Under the pieces are notes generated by a model. The model was not told the origin of the DNA and ran no database searches. It was given only the letters and a program-made list of their open reading frames with translations. Shown piece by piece: positions 25,401-35,751 of a stretch of DNA of 64,000 bases (positions within the stretch are counted from its first letter, which is position 1; every line of letters starts with the position of its first letter). Both the position numbers and the translations under genes were made by a program. Source of the DNA: Kryptolebias marmoratus (lineage: Eukaryota > Chordata > Actinopteri > Cyprinodontiformes > Rivulidae); assembly GCF_001649575.2 (NCBI RefSeq), contig NC_051433.1:12382301-12446300 (forward strand). The letters are read 5' to 3'.

Positions 25401-28400
25401 TTATTGATGCTTTGCCAACGATGCTTCCTCTGTAGTTTTTACGCCAGGATCAACGCTGTGATCCTGGGTTAAACGAAACGTGCCTCTGGAGTGTATTGAA
25501 AGTCTGTCAGAAGGAGGCTGCTGTATAGTGACGCTGTTCAAAGGAGTTGTGACAAGAACATGTGACACCCAGGATGGGAGGCTTAGGCTGAGCATCTACC
25601 TGACACGCTGCCTCGCCGCTGCCGCCACCTCGCCGCCACTCTCTGAGTTCTTTCTGCCTCAATGAGAGCCGTCAGAGAGCGAGAGGCAGAGAGGATTGCT
25701 GTAATGGCCCTGCCCCGGCTCTCCTGTCTTTAATGTGGAAAATCACCACAACAAATCTCCCTCGCAGTCTCTTTCCTCTTTGTCCTGCTGTCTTTTTGCC
25801 TTTGCAATGTTCCATAAAATCACATATTTTGCACAAATAGAAAAAGTTTTTTATTTATTTATTTATTTTATATTAAGTAAAACTTTTGTTACTCCTAACT
25901 CAGGATTAATATTTAGGAGAACTAAACAATGCAAAATGAGTTTTTGCCTACTTAGTTATATTCAGCAACTTATGTTAGTTTGTTGATCTCTTTATTATTA
26001 CCTTCTGCTGAATCAACAACAAAAACCTCCACAGAGGAGCATTTTCCTCCCTCACTGTAAATCTCACTTTGGATAAGAGCCCACAACTACTCGATATGAT
26101 TAAAGTCTGACGAGGAATCGGATTTGGTCATTACTTGATCTTCTTTGAGGCCTTTGCTTCCAAGAGCCAAGCTGTGGGATCGTTGGATGAACGAAAGGAG
26201 ATCCCCAACCTTTCTGATGACCATAACACCTCGGCAGGTGGACATAACTCCGAAAATGGCAGGAAGTTTGGAGGATTGCTTTTAGCATATCTTCAACCCA
26301 ACAACTAAAATCATATAAAAAAAAAAAAAACATCTGGGCTTAGGACTCTCTTTGGACTTATGACACTACAAAAATAAAAAAAAAGTGCCCTTAGGCTTCA
26401 CATTTGATTTTTCTCAACTATTTTTAAGTTTATTTGCAAGTTTTCCTTTAAAAGGCACATTAGGTGACCCCACTGGGGGGTCTGGTGCTTAAATGGTTCT
26501 GGTATTTCAGCTCCATTTAAGCTCATTTTTGGCCCAAATTAACCTGAGCTAATACAGTTTCCTAATAGCTACAGCAGGGCTTTGTGACCTTAAGGTTTAA
26601 AGGAGTCATTTTAATTGTCTTTCCTGCTAAATAATGATTGTATGCAGTAAAAGGAGATAAATGAAGCTGCAGCTTTAAGTCTAAAAAGTCAAAACCCTCA
26701 AACTTTATTTACTTAACCAGACAAATCATTTATTAGTGGCAGGGCTATACTTTTGTTTGTATGACTTGTACATGAAACTGTCTGTATGATTCTATGACAT
26801 CATATTTCAATGCCTTAAAATCTCAATAAATGTGTCTAATTTCTGCATTTACAGCAATTTACCTTGAACAAATGGAAAAATTGTTAATTTTCTGGTGGAA
26901 CTGACTGAACAGTTTCACTGTGCAAACAAAATGGAGAACAGGTTAACAAACTATGAGCTCAACAGTGGAACTGATCACTGAATTTTAAACACATTTTAGT
27001 GAAATGATGGGAAGCTGCGTGCACAGTCCATTTATAATAACTGATGTGTTTACTAATTTCTGTTAAAAGCTGAGTTCCCACAAGCAGCCTGACCTCTGTG
27101 TATCATTAGTGTCATTCTGCAAAACGTTTGGACAAGTGTTTCCTGTAAATTTAAAAATAAAAATTACCCAGGCAGGTTTATGATGTTTTTAGCCAAAGTA
27201 CAAGGAGCCACTTCAGAGGTTCTGAAGAGCCAATGCAGCTCCAGAGCCACAACTGCAGACACCTGACTCACAGTATTCACACCTTAATTAACCCCATAAA
27301 ACATTTTTTTTTTCATCATTGACAAGTATATAACACAAGAATGACCAAAAAGCACTCACGCTTACAGTGCTGCTTCAGAAATTCTGTTTTCAACGTCTTC
27401 TTTTTACGACCCAGCTTTTCTTTTGCATTTTCCAAGTATGACTAATGTGCAGCACGAGCGGCGCTAATTGCGCTGTATCTTATGCAGCAACATAGCACAA
27501 AAGCACATGACCCCGAAGCTCTAGCTTTCTCAATCTCTGAAGACAGTGTGAGGACATAACAACTGTTCTCAACCTCACAAATCTGCTTCCCTTCCTAAGA
27601 GTGGTGCTCTTCACAAAAACGGAGGCGCCTCTGAGTGCCGTTACACGCACATTAGTATTTCAGCTCCAGTCTTTGGTTTAGTTGTTTACATGAAATGTAT
27701 TCCTCTGTTCGTAGACTTCAATTTTCACATTTATTTTGCTCAGGTGTGCACGATTCTGTCTGACTTGAGGAATAATTCTGATATTTTGAAGTGAGGTTTT
27801 GTGAAAAGGTTAAGAATAGAGCTGCATATTAGAAAATCAGTTATGAGAAACCCACATTTTCTAACTTCTCGCTTTCCCTTCTGTTGTCACTATCAACAAA
27901 ATCAGGTGTGAGCATAAAGGCTGGTGAGAGTTGATCAGCCAAAAATAATATTAGCAACAGAACATGAAGGCATGATAATGGAAATATATTCACCTGTGAT
28001 TTTTTGAAGTCAAAACTGTCTTTGCTATATTGAAACTGTGCTTAAGAATGTTGCAATGATAAATTTTTAGTATATTGTGCAGCTCTAGTTATGAACAATA
28101 ATAATGACTTACCTTTTTATATGGTGCTATGCACCATTTCAGTTTGAAAATAGAGTAACAACGAGCTAACGGCTAGTCTGAGAGGGGCCAGGGCCAAAAT
28201 GTATTGCTGTCATTAAAACAACTTTTCATAGGACTTCATGCAAAAGCTATTTTAAAATTCCTATTTCACAATAATTCTGACAGAAATGTTATGACATTCT
28301 TGCTGAAAGTGCCCCAGGCTCCACTGGAAGTGTTACAGCTAGCTGCTGCTGCCAGTATTAGCATTTTTAAATCACCATAAAGCTCTATGGAAATAACCAT

Positions 28401-31400
28401 GTAATGCAAAATTGACCGGAATGTAAAGGTTTATATAAAAGCAAAAGGCACTTTGACATCTTTAGGATTTGAGATGTTTTAATGCAGCACTAGCTGGACT
28501 AGCCATTAGCTCATCAGCTTGGTCAACATTAAACTCTGTTCCTACAAACTGAGCCTGTTTATCGCTCACAATCTTTGCACAGAACCTAATTTCAAAAGAT
28601 GTGAACTATCCCTTCAACTACCATAATCCTAACCAGCATAAACCTTTAAGCAACCTAAATAAGGAGTTTAATGGTAACATATTCAGGTTTGTCATAAACA
28701 AAACAAAACCATTTGAGTTAAGAAGTTCAACATTTATTTAGGTCGCCTCTTTGAAAAGCAGATAAGGCCCAGCGAGAACACACGCTGTAAATAAGACAAC
28801 AAATAACATGTCCTAAAAAGAAAAAGACAGAAACACGACTTTGTGAAATGGTGTATTAAGGTCAGAATAAGTCCTTACGCAATGTTGCCCATTATTTTTT
28901 GTACTTTCACTCTGAAGCTTATGGTGATCTAATGTTTGCCCAATGAAAATCAGGCCAAAATAATGGATTTTTTAAAAAGCAGCAAACAAAAGTCAGTTTG
29001 ATCCTGTATCCATTTGGCCAAACCTTTCAGGAAAAGACACTGTCAAAACTAAAATCTCAGCTTCCCCTCTTGCTCTGAATGAATGAGCGATGTGTAATTT
29101 GCGACGCCGTGTTCCAAAAGGCTGCGCAGATTTGCTGGTGAGGGGGTAATTTCACCTGCTGCTTTTCAGCTGTCACCCCTTTTCTGAATCCACTTTCATA
29201 TCTGTATCGTCAACGAGCACCTTTCCTGCTTCGCATTAGTGCTACAGAAACACGGTTCAGAATCACCTGCTAAACGGCAGAGGAGACCATTTTCACGCAG
29301 CGCCTTTCACACCCTGACTAGCATGTTTTATTGTTAACTAAAAGCTCAACTTCGGCTCGTTGTGATTGTCGAAGCACGCCTTATTTCAGGCACAACACCA
29401 TTTGAAGAGGTCTTACATAATAATGCAAATTATTTTCGTGACACGCTCGTGCTTTCCATTTGCTGCCACGGCCTTTTGTCTAAACACCGTGCGTCCCGAT
29501 TTCAAATATAATTTTGCTCTAATGGTTTGAATTTTATTAAAACCTAAGAAAACGAAAAGGAGGTGCACACCTTTTGTTGAAAAGGGAAGTGTAGATGACA
29601 CACAATGAAGGTCTTTAAAATTGTGTCTGAATCAGTCAGGAAAGGCAAAAAGCAGGTGAAAATGTTTTAGCTGTTTTTGTGTTCGTTTGACTCTCTGTTA
29701 GCAAAATATCTCATGAACCAGCAGACAGATTTTAAAAAGGTATCAATAATGTAGTCAGCTCTACAGATACTGAGCTAATATTGGATGGGGTAGTAGCTAA
29801 GAGTCATTGACAAAAACATGCTTCAAGCATTAATAATAATAATAATAATTTCAATTTTTGACCAAAGTGGCTTCATTTCCATCATTTTTCAATATAAGAT
29901 GATTTTAGTATAAAACTCTGACATGAAAGGCAGCGGGTAACAAGCATTTTTTTGATGAAAAGCTACGTCTCTAATTGTTTGCTCAATTTGTTGCCAGTTT
30001 AATCACACTTTTCAGTTTCATCTATTTTTCCCCCTCATAACCTTTTATTTTCTAATCTCATTTTATCTGTCCATCAGTTCAAATGTGGTTAATTCAATCA
30101 TTAGTGAATCCTTATCTGCCATCAGCAAAAACCTAATAATTATGCCTCTGTATGACCTTTAATTTAATAGAAAAATCTAGGCAAACATCTTGCCTAGCCG
30201 CTTCTAAAGGCCCTCTTCTCTCGTTTTCTTTTTTCTTCTTTTTTCTTTAAACCACTAGTCTTAGCAATTTCATCTGCTTGTGTTCACATTCTGGTTTTCT
30301 ATAAATCTTTTCTTAGCGTTCTTAATTTTTACTCCAGATTCTCACTTTTACAAACACAAATGGCAATGTTGAGGTGAGAAAAGTATCCCATATGGACAGG
30401 TCTGCTCCACACACACCAGTGTCACTGAGACCATTGCGGAGCTGTTATCCTGCTTGAACTAATTAGAACATGAAAACAAACAAAGGCCTCCTGATTTTTG
30501 TTGCCAAGAGTAATAAAAACTATTGAGGCAAAGTGCCTGCTGATTCCATCTGATTACCTTCAAGGCCTCAGTTTTATTTGAAATAAACAAAACTTAGAAT
30601 GAGCTATTATTTGGTTTGGAAATGTGGCTGCAGTGACTTATATAAACATGTGGAGTTTGATGGATTGCCGCCGATGGAAGTGAAGACGAAGCAATATAGT
30701 ATTTGCTTATGTTTGTGTGTATGTGTGTGTGCATGTGTTAGTTTGTCTGTTACCATTGGCAAAATATCTGAAGAACCACAAAACAGAATTTAGTTAAACT
30801 TTCAGGAAGTAATTATTGGATCTACATAGACACTAACAATTGGAGTCAATCTAATTCAAAATGGCCACCACAGCCAACTGACCTTATTAAACACAAATAT
30901 GGCTATAACACAATCACTTTTAAACATTTGAAGCTAAAATTTGATGTGGTAGTAGCCCCAAGCCCTACAGATTGTACAAGATATTTGTCCTAAAACCCTT
31001 GTTATGACTCTTGGCATCAACCCAGTTTGTCTGTTAGCAAAATATCTCTTGAACCACCAGAATGACTTTAATGAAACTCTCAGAAAGTACTCATTGGATG
31101 TATATTTACAACTAATTAAATTTTGGAGTCAACCCACTTCAAGATGGCTGCATTAGCTAATTCCAAAATGGCTATAAACCCTTAAAATAACATAAAAGTT
31201 GAGCTGAAGTTTGGTGTGGTGGTAGTAGCTGAGAGTCATCCTCAATACTTATTCTGAGCACTAACACATGTTGTAAGATATGTCTGCGGCAGCCATCTTT
31301 AATTAAAGTATACAATAAGCCTTCCTTCAAGGAATGCTAAGCCTTTAATTTTCTTAAGAAATTCTGACAGTCTTCTGAGGCTGTGAATGGTTTTAATTAA

Positions 31401-34400
31401 ACACATTTGCTTTGATTTATACAGAACATCTGCTTTGATTACTAAAAATATGATGATATTAGAAATGTATGTTGTTGTGCTTTTTCACAACTAATCAAAT
31501 GATCAGCCAACGAACTGAGCAACTATCAGAACTATACTCGGAAAAATGTTACAAACACATTTATCCATATAAACCTTTGCTTACAAGACAATAAGCCCTA
31601 AATAAAAGATGATTTTTTTTTCTTCAGAATATCTTTATATAATATCTCTGTTTAGGCAGTTTACGCTGATTGCTGTGATTAAATAAAGGCACATGTTGCC
31701 CACCAAGACAATGGCAATAATTGCATCAACACAATCTATACATCTGCAAAAATAATCTCAGTGATTTACTCTTCCTCTGTAAAGGGGGCCATTAGTGTAA
31801 GTATGCCCAAAGATGGGCAGCCTTGCGTGCAAACAAGCATGCCACCAGTTAATTATGCATGAGCACTCATCCAACGTTTGACAAACGGCAGCCTTCCTTC
31901 ACGTTAAGCAACAAACCATTTCCTTTCGCCCTTCAAAGGGAGGCAACAATCTCTTACTGCCCCACTGGCTTATCCTTCTTGACAAGGTTATTGCAATAGC
32001 AACAGAGCTAGCATGGTTTGTAGCCTGGCCTGTTTTTTGTTTTTTTTTTGTTTTTTTGATAGCCCGTCACTGCGGCTTGGGTGCCAGAGCTTCTAATAAC
32101 GGATTATGGTGAAGCTGCTCCACATGTTTTTGCTGAGGCCTTTAAGTCTTTTCATTACAGAAATTGTTTCATCACATTTCTGTGACCAATCTGTAATAAC
32201 CAAAATGGCAAAGGGCTGCATATTAGACGTGCATCAAATAACAGGAGGAATTTCAATCATGGCTAAGACAAATATGGAGAGAGACCAGCACAGAGTATTT
32301 TATAGTGAACTATATTGAATGAATTTAACCTTCTTTCTTCACCACAAACAGCAAAATTTAATAAGATTAAAGGCCTAGTTTTCCTTGAAGGATTGCATTT
32401 TGCCCGTAGATCAGACCTTGACAATGACGCTATGCTCAAATCACGCAACATGCAAGATATCACTCTCAGAGTATGTGTTGTGGATGACACTCAGCTACTA
32501 CCACATCATATTTGAGCTCAAAATCTGTAGAACTGAATGAGTTATAGCTGTTTTTGTATTGGCTTCAATTGATTAACTGTGGAGGCCATCTTGAAATGGA
32601 GTGACTCCAAAAGTTGATCAGTTGTAGATGTGCATTTAATGAATAGTTTCTCAGAGTGTCATTGAAATGCAACCAGTGGTTCATGAGATATTCTCCTAAC
32701 AGACAGTTACTGCCAAAGTTAGATGTTAAATGATTTTTTTGTGTGCTGGGGGTCAGTCTCAGTTACTACCACACCAAAATCTTAGCTTAACATCTGTAAT
32801 TCAGACTGGCTAAGGTTGATTAGCTCTGACGGCCATCTTTATTTGGACTGTTTTATATATGTACAACCAATGATCATGCTCTGAGATGTTTATTAAAATC
32901 CACGTGCTGGTTCACAGGATATTTTGGTAACAGACAGACAAACACAACAACCATAAAGACATAGGCAAAAAACATCATCGCCCTTGAAAAGCAAAGTAGC
33001 AAATAGTGCTTTCTGCTGTAAGCTAGTACATTGTTTTTTCTCAAGATTTTTTGATAAAATCTTAGGTATTTTTTTTTTTTTAATTTTCTTCTTTTGCTTC
33101 CTTTGAGGACATCAAGGGCCAGATTCACATGGCATTAGTGCATTTTTTATAACCTTCCTTTGCAATAATTCTGCTCGTTAGCTGATTAAATTAAACTAAT
33201 TTACCTTGTTTGTTAAAAAAAAGGATCCAATCTTACACAAACTGTTTAATGTTTATAATTTATGTCTCAGGACCAACTGTTTAGAAACTGTGGACAGACT
33301 GAGTCTCTTTCAGCTTCCTGATTGGACATTAGACATAGGTTTCTTGTCCAGATATCCACTCCCCCACAGCAGAGGACCATGGCTGACTGAGCTCCTAGAT
33401 ATCAAAGTAGCATTACTAAGTCTCGCTTCAGACTACCAGTAACCTACGCTCAACGGAAACAAACATTCATGGAAGCACAGTGATTTCTGCCTCCCACGTG
33501 TATGTGTGGATGAGTCAGCAGAAAAATTCAAACCATATGCCTCAATGGTGTTCAGTGGAAGAGTAGAAGTCTGCAGGTTAGATAACGATTTGGGTCCATT
33601 GTTTTGTTTGCAGTGATTTGAAAAAGGTTGAGTTACTGAGCACATGACACTAACTTCTTGTGAAAAGAGCTATAGCACATCCTCATACAGCCGTGATGGT
33701 TTCATACTGTAAAGAAAACCTTAAAACATAACAATCACTTTCATATTTGTGTTTTTAGTATAGCAACAGGCAGATAATATGATAAACTGGGAACACTGTC
33801 CTCATTTAAAGGACTCTCCTGTACAGTACAGGGCCTTGTACACTGTGACTTTGACAGTAAGGACAGTATGACCCAAAACTGGCTCCAGCATCAATGGAGG
33901 AACACAGCAGGGCTGTAAAACTAGGATGAGGGCCTGGTCTCCTTCCCAGTAAAACCACATGAGCTGCACATTGTAAAGAGGGGAAAAACAAGTATAAAAA
34001 AATCACTTGTGTGCAGTTAATTAGCAGTCGTCCTTCAAGCAGATGCCAAGATAATCTGCTTGAGGAAAAATGCTATTAAGGTCCCCTCCTCCTAAGAGGT
34101 GTGTGTGTGCCTAAAAGTCACCTTGGGAGGCCAAATTGACGAGATAAGTGATGGCGCAAACAGCCTGGAACTGGGAACCCGCCAAGAAGAGAGGGGACAT
34201 AAAGCCGGATACAGCTGCAGATCTAAGAGATGTGGTTCCAAGTAGGACAGCGTCCTGTTGTAAAAATCGTCATCCGCCGCCTCCTGAACGCCCTTTCAGT
34301 TAATGAGCTGGAGGACTGGGTAGTCAGTCTGCAGCTCTGCAGCACCACATGTCCCTCCACTATCAGGGGGCTCCTGTCATGCTCAAAGATTTGCGTCAGA

Positions 34401-34921
34401 ATAAAGTGTGTTTTCACCAGGACTGAGCGTGCACTATTACAGGACGGGCCTGTGGTAGCCAGTCCCCCCTCCCTGTACTCCTTAGCTTATCTAGGTCATC
34501 AATGACAACATGTGCGAACCGAAAGGAGTCAATTCATCATCCTGTAGTGATTAATTGTGGCTTTGCACCGACAGGCCCTTACCTTTTGCTGCCGCCTCGC
34601 CATGTCTGTGGGCTGCTTTGCGTTGAACGGGTACGCGATGCATCGCATCACAAACACATAGAGCTGCAGCTTCTTTTTGCGCTCCTCTTCCTCCCTGTGC
34701 ATCTTCTCCAGGTCCTCCTTCTCCTCGCTCACGGCGGACGGGCTAGGGCTCGTCGGCCGGGCGCTGCTGCGGCTGCTGCTGCTGGGAGCCAGCCCGCCCG
34801 AGCTGTCGCTGGTGCGGCTCGGAGAGATGCGGGATCCTCCGGCCTGAGGTGCCATCGCCTCTTTGCTCTCCTCCTCCACTATCCCATCAGATTCCTCCTC
34901 GCTGGACGACGGGTCCAACAT
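11971..34921 (-). CDS. cadps: cadps (CAPS1), calcium-dependent secretion activator 1, 5' coding part (exons 1-3 of a longer gene)
   Basis: CAPS1 is a cytosolic/peripheral membrane protein that primes dense-core and synaptic vesicles for calcium-triggered exocytosis, acting with SNAREs and PI(4,5)P2. Three coding exons are visible: 34921-34583, 15171-15058 and 12303-11971 (113 + 38 + 111 codons, all phase 0, GT-AG junctions). Together they give the first 262 residues: an acidic serine-rich N-terminus starting [12 protein letters not shown], a charged Glu/Lys stretch, the conserved block [20 protein letters not shown], then [14 protein letters not shown] and [20 protein letters not shown]. These match the N-terminus of vertebrate CAPS1 almost residue for residue as I recall it. 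The C2, PH and MUN (Munc13-homology) regions would lie in later exons, which I did not find between 1 and 11,970, so intron 3 leaves the window. The neuronal-type RE1 site upstream fits neuroendocrine expression. CAPS2 (cadps2) is the alternative; linkage to synpr and the N-terminal sequence favour CAPS1. Confidence 0.95.
13669..13882. mobile_element. hAT-type palindromic MITE with 8-bp target-site duplication
   Basis: 214-bp non-coding element bounded by inverted termini: left CAGTGGTCTCCAGTCCTGGT, right (minus strand) CAGGGGTCTCCAATCCTGGT. The homology of the two arms extends over most of each half, including the CTGCTCCAACACACCTGATT motif and its reverse complement. It is flanked by the direct repeat ATTTAGAC at 13661-13668 and 13883-13890. 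An 8-bp duplication and CAGNGG-type ends are hallmarks of the hAT superfamily. It must be mobilised in trans because it carries no transposase. Confidence 0.9.
14161..14197. repeat. perfect 17-bp hairpin with 3-nt loop
   Basis: TGTAAATGTTTGCTGCC, loop TGT, then its exact reverse complement. The flanks do not extend the pairing. Sits in cadps intron 2. Confidence 0.9.
15058..15171 (-). CDS. cadps: cadps coding exon 2
   Basis: 38 codons between acceptor AAAG|ATAACC (exon starts 15171) and donor GAG|GTACTA (ends 15058), phase 0 at both ends. Encodes [16 protein letters not shown] then [20 protein letters not shown], which matches the CAPS1 segment directly following the exon 1 product. Confidence 0.95.
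16088..16221. repeat. compound (CA)n / (TA)n microsatellite
   Basis: Short interrupted (CA) tracts at 16088-16132 run into about 75 bases of uninterrupted TA repeat from 16146 to 16221. Reading frames through it give only Tyr-Ile repeats. A second (TA)n tract is at about 16439-16461. Confidence 0.95.
16436..16461. repeat. (TA)n microsatellite
   Basis: About twelve TA units in cadps intron 1, about 220 bases beyond the larger TA tract. Confidence 0.9.
17905..17922. promoter_or_regulatory. 18-bp perfect palindrome: E-box / TAATTA / E-box
   Basis: CAGCTGTAATTACAGCTG is its own reverse complement. It contains two CAGCTG E-boxes (bHLH-type sites) flanking a TAATTA homeodomain core, and is preceded within 15 bases by TGCATATTAATGAG, which resembles POU-type sites. 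Such clustering suggests a neural enhancer in cadps intron 1. That function is inferred from motifs only. Confidence 0.45.
21312..21560. repeat. dispersed repeat family B, partial copy
   Basis: Begins TATCTTACCTGTTGCAGATA and continues TCTTTGAATGGCCTGAGTTT, GACAAGCTAACATCTAGTTC and a diverged 'AAAGTAGATTGTTGTCATTTTAG' type segment. These match the arm of the foldback element at 11395-11890 in the same order. Confidence 0.6.
22327..22347. repeat. C-run followed by (CA)n
   Basis: A run of cytosines followed by eight or so CA units; simple repeat in cadps intron 1. Confidence 0.85.
24691..24744 (+). repeat. L2/SINE-type 3' tail fragment
   Basis: Contains GTAAAGCGCTTTGGATCGCC followed by AAAAGTGCTATATAAATAAA. 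This is the 3' terminal signature shared by many teleost LINE2-mobilised retroelements. No body is recognisable upstream, so it is probably a 5'-truncated copy. Confidence 0.55.
24770..25290 (+). repeat. dispersed repeat family A, copy 1
   Basis: Contains the ordered landmarks of the family: AAAATATTTCAGGAACC, GTACAACTGATTAACTGTTG, AATTCAAGATGGCTGCCACA, GGTGTAGTAGTAGCTGAGTG, CATGAAAGGCAGCGGGTGAT, and the 3' end CTTCAAGGAATGCTAGGCCT followed by TTAATT. Other copies are at 29690, 30742, 32365, 37600 and 43000. No coding capacity seen. Class not assigned. Confidence 0.75.
25560..25660. other. GC-rich, CpG-dense segment inside cadps intron 1
   Basis: CACGCTGCCTCGCCGCTGCC and the bases after it hold a cluster of CG dinucleotides (GCC/CGC triplets) in otherwise AT-rich intron. 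It could be a cryptic CpG island, an alternative promoter or an enhancer. I see no convincing exon with splice sites. Confidence 0.35.
28125..28620. repeat. dispersed repeat family B, second long copy
   Basis: The left side carries CGAGCTAACGGCTAGTCTGA, GGGCCAAAATGTATTGCTGTC and TTCCTATTTCACAATAATTC. The right side carries GGACTAGCCATTAGCTCATC as an inverted counterpart. The order and foldback structure resemble the copy at 11395-11890. Confidence 0.5.
29090..29500. other. CpG-enriched intronic segment, candidate conserved non-coding element
   Basis: About 400 bases with unusually many CG dinucleotides for this intron (for example GCGACGCCGTG, CACGCAGCGCC, CTTCGGCTCG, CCGTGCGTCCCG). It lacks the dispersed-repeat landmarks of its neighbours and has no exon. 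Retained CpGs suggest constraint or lack of methylation. Conservation could not be tested here. Confidence 0.35.
29690..29975 (+). repeat. dispersed repeat family A, copy 2 (internally deleted)
   Basis: Starts CTGTTAGCAAAATATCTCAT. It lacks the 'GGAGTCAACCCAATTCAAGATGG' type middle of copy 1 but has the GGGGTAGTAGCTAAGAGTCA and ACATGAAAGGCAGCGGGTAA landmarks. Contains a short (AAT)n near 29832. Confidence 0.65.
30742..31352 (+). repeat. dispersed repeat family A, copy 3 (two tandem head units)
   Basis: Two successive units start with AGTTTGTCTGTTA (about 30739 and 31021). Each is followed by AAAATATCT..GAACCAC, the GGAGTCAA..AATTCAA..ATGGC stretch and a GTGGTAGTAGC segment. The copy ends with CCTTCAAGGAATGCTAAGCC and TTTAATT, the shared 3' end of the family. 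Confidence 0.7.
31780..31950. other. single-copy-looking segment, candidate regulatory element
   Basis: Lies between two oppositely oriented family A repeats. Contains mirrored short motifs such as AAGATGGGCAGCC and CACCAGTTAATTATGCATGA. No coding potential. Described as a candidate only because it differs in composition from the repeats around it. Confidence 0.25.
32365..32945 (-). repeat. dispersed repeat family A, copy 4 (inverted)
   Basis: Reads as the reverse complement of copy 3: it begins ATTAAAGGCCTAGTTTTCCT, then ACACTCAGCTACTACCACAT, GGAGGCCATCTTGAAATGGA, GTGGTTCATGAGATATTCTC. A second unit ends ATATTTTGGTAACAGACAGA. Two tandem units are present, as in copy 3. Confidence 0.7.
34583..34921 (-). 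CDS. cadps: cadps coding exon 1 (start codon exon)
   Basis: 113 codons from the ATG whose first base is 34921 to the donor AAG|GTAAGG at 34583/34582. It encodes the start [12 protein letters not shown], a low-complexity Ser/Pro/Ala segment (about residues 20-65) and a Glu/Lys-rich helix-like segment leading into [17 protein letters not shown]. The low-complexity part is shorter than the Gly/Ala-rich human counterpart. This ATG is chosen because it reproduces the family's N-terminus. The exon sits in a GC-rich, CpG-rich region, unlike the AT-rich introns. Confidence 0.95.
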
Positions 34922-35413
34922 CTTCTCGCTTGTTTTAGGACTGAGTCGACCCTCACAGATCCTACCGTAACCCAGCGGAGGTTGGCGGTGTCCTCAGACA
35001 GATGACCGCGCCGGTTGTCTGCCTTCGGTTTTTAGAGTCGAATGCGTCCGAAGTTGAGACAGGAGATAGGCCCTGGTAGTGTACTACTGGCTGGCTGAGA
35101 GGGTGTCAGCAGGACGGAGTGATGCTGGAGAGGAGTCTGCTTCACACTGAGCTCTGTCCGCCTGCGCCGAGCAGGCGACGCTTACGCATTTTCAGCGTTT
35201 TATTGGTCGGTCTGTGCTGCGGATGTGAGAGGGGGGGGCGAGGGGAGAGAAGCCGATGGGAGGGGCGGGGTGGGGGGAGTTTAGTGTAACTACAGCTGAA
35301 AGAGCTGCTTGCTGCTTTCTTCTCTCTCTCTATCTCTCTCTCTCTCTCTCTCTGTAAGGAAGCTGGAGGTGGCCTCTCCCTTCCTGCCGGGCGGGGACTG
35401 AGGCGGCCGGCCG

Positions 35414-35434
35414 GGAGCTGACCGTGGTGCTGAA
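35414..35434 (-). promoter_or_regulatory. RE1/NRSE (REST-binding) site
   Basis: The plus strand reads GGAGCTGACCGTGGTGCTGA plus A. This matches the reverse complement of the canonical 21-bp RE1 consensus at 19 of 21 positions, with mismatches only at positions 3 and 8 as read on the plus strand. Both half-sites have normal spacing. It lies about 490 bases upstream of the cadps ATG. REST silences neuronal genes outside neurons, so the site fits a neurosecretory gene. Confidence 0.8.
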
Positions 35435-35704
35435 CTCTGAGGAGAAGCGAAGCCTGGAGGATCACATGTGGGCTTCTGTAGCTCCTTCCTCACAACATCC
35501 TGCAGTGGAACACCTAAGATGGCTGCCACAGGGCTACTCTCACATTGCCATTGACTGAACTGGGTTACTGTGTGGAGTATGAGTGCAGCAGAGAAAAGGA
35601 TGCAGAGCAGAGAGCGCCAATGTTCAGAATGATTTTCTATCTGCCCCATGCTGCCTGCTGCTGAAGGGAGGGGCAGCCAGCAGGACTGGACTGCTCCTCC
35701 TCTA

Positions 35705-35705
<1 letters not shown>

Positions 35706-35751
<46 letters not shown>

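Larger units (their letters stand above)
15172..34582. other. cadps intron 1 - non-coding
   Basis: 19.4 kb without any exon I can support. Contains simple repeats (16088-16221, 16439-16461, 22327-22347, 25850-25876, 29832-29850), dispersed repeats of family A (24770-25290, 29690-29975, 30742-31352, 32365-32945) and family B (21312-21560, 28125-28620), and an L2/SINE-type 3' tail at 24691-24744. Candidate regulatory stretches are at 17880-17925, 25560-25660, 29090-29500 and 31780-31950. Long open frames here are simple-sequence translations or unrecognisable. Confidence 0.8.
34583..35480 (-). promoter_or_regulatory. cadps: cadps promoter / CpG-rich region
   Basis: CG dinucleotides and GC content rise sharply around cadps exon 1 and for about 550 bases upstream of its ATG. 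Visible elements include a GC-box (GGAGGGGCGGGGTGGGG, about 35260-35276), an inverted CCAAT box (ATTGGTCGG near 35200) and a G-run with CT repeats further upstream. This is typical of a vertebrate CpG-island promoter. The transcription start is not determinable from sequence alone. Confidence 0.65.

Noticed and set aside
26112..26309. 66-codon open stretch reading [14 protein letters not shown] and onwards on the plus strand
   Set aside because: Codon use looked gene-like but I could not link it to any family or splice pattern. Could be part of an unrecognised DNA-transposon relic.
34336..34360. Second RE1-like half-site (GCAGCACCAC) near cadps exon 1
   Set aside because: Only one half-site matches; the other half does not fit the consensus at allowed spacing.
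34502..35005. 167-codon frame on the plus strand
   Set aside because: Antisense shadow of cadps exon 1 in GC-rich sequence; the minus-strand frame is the real gene.
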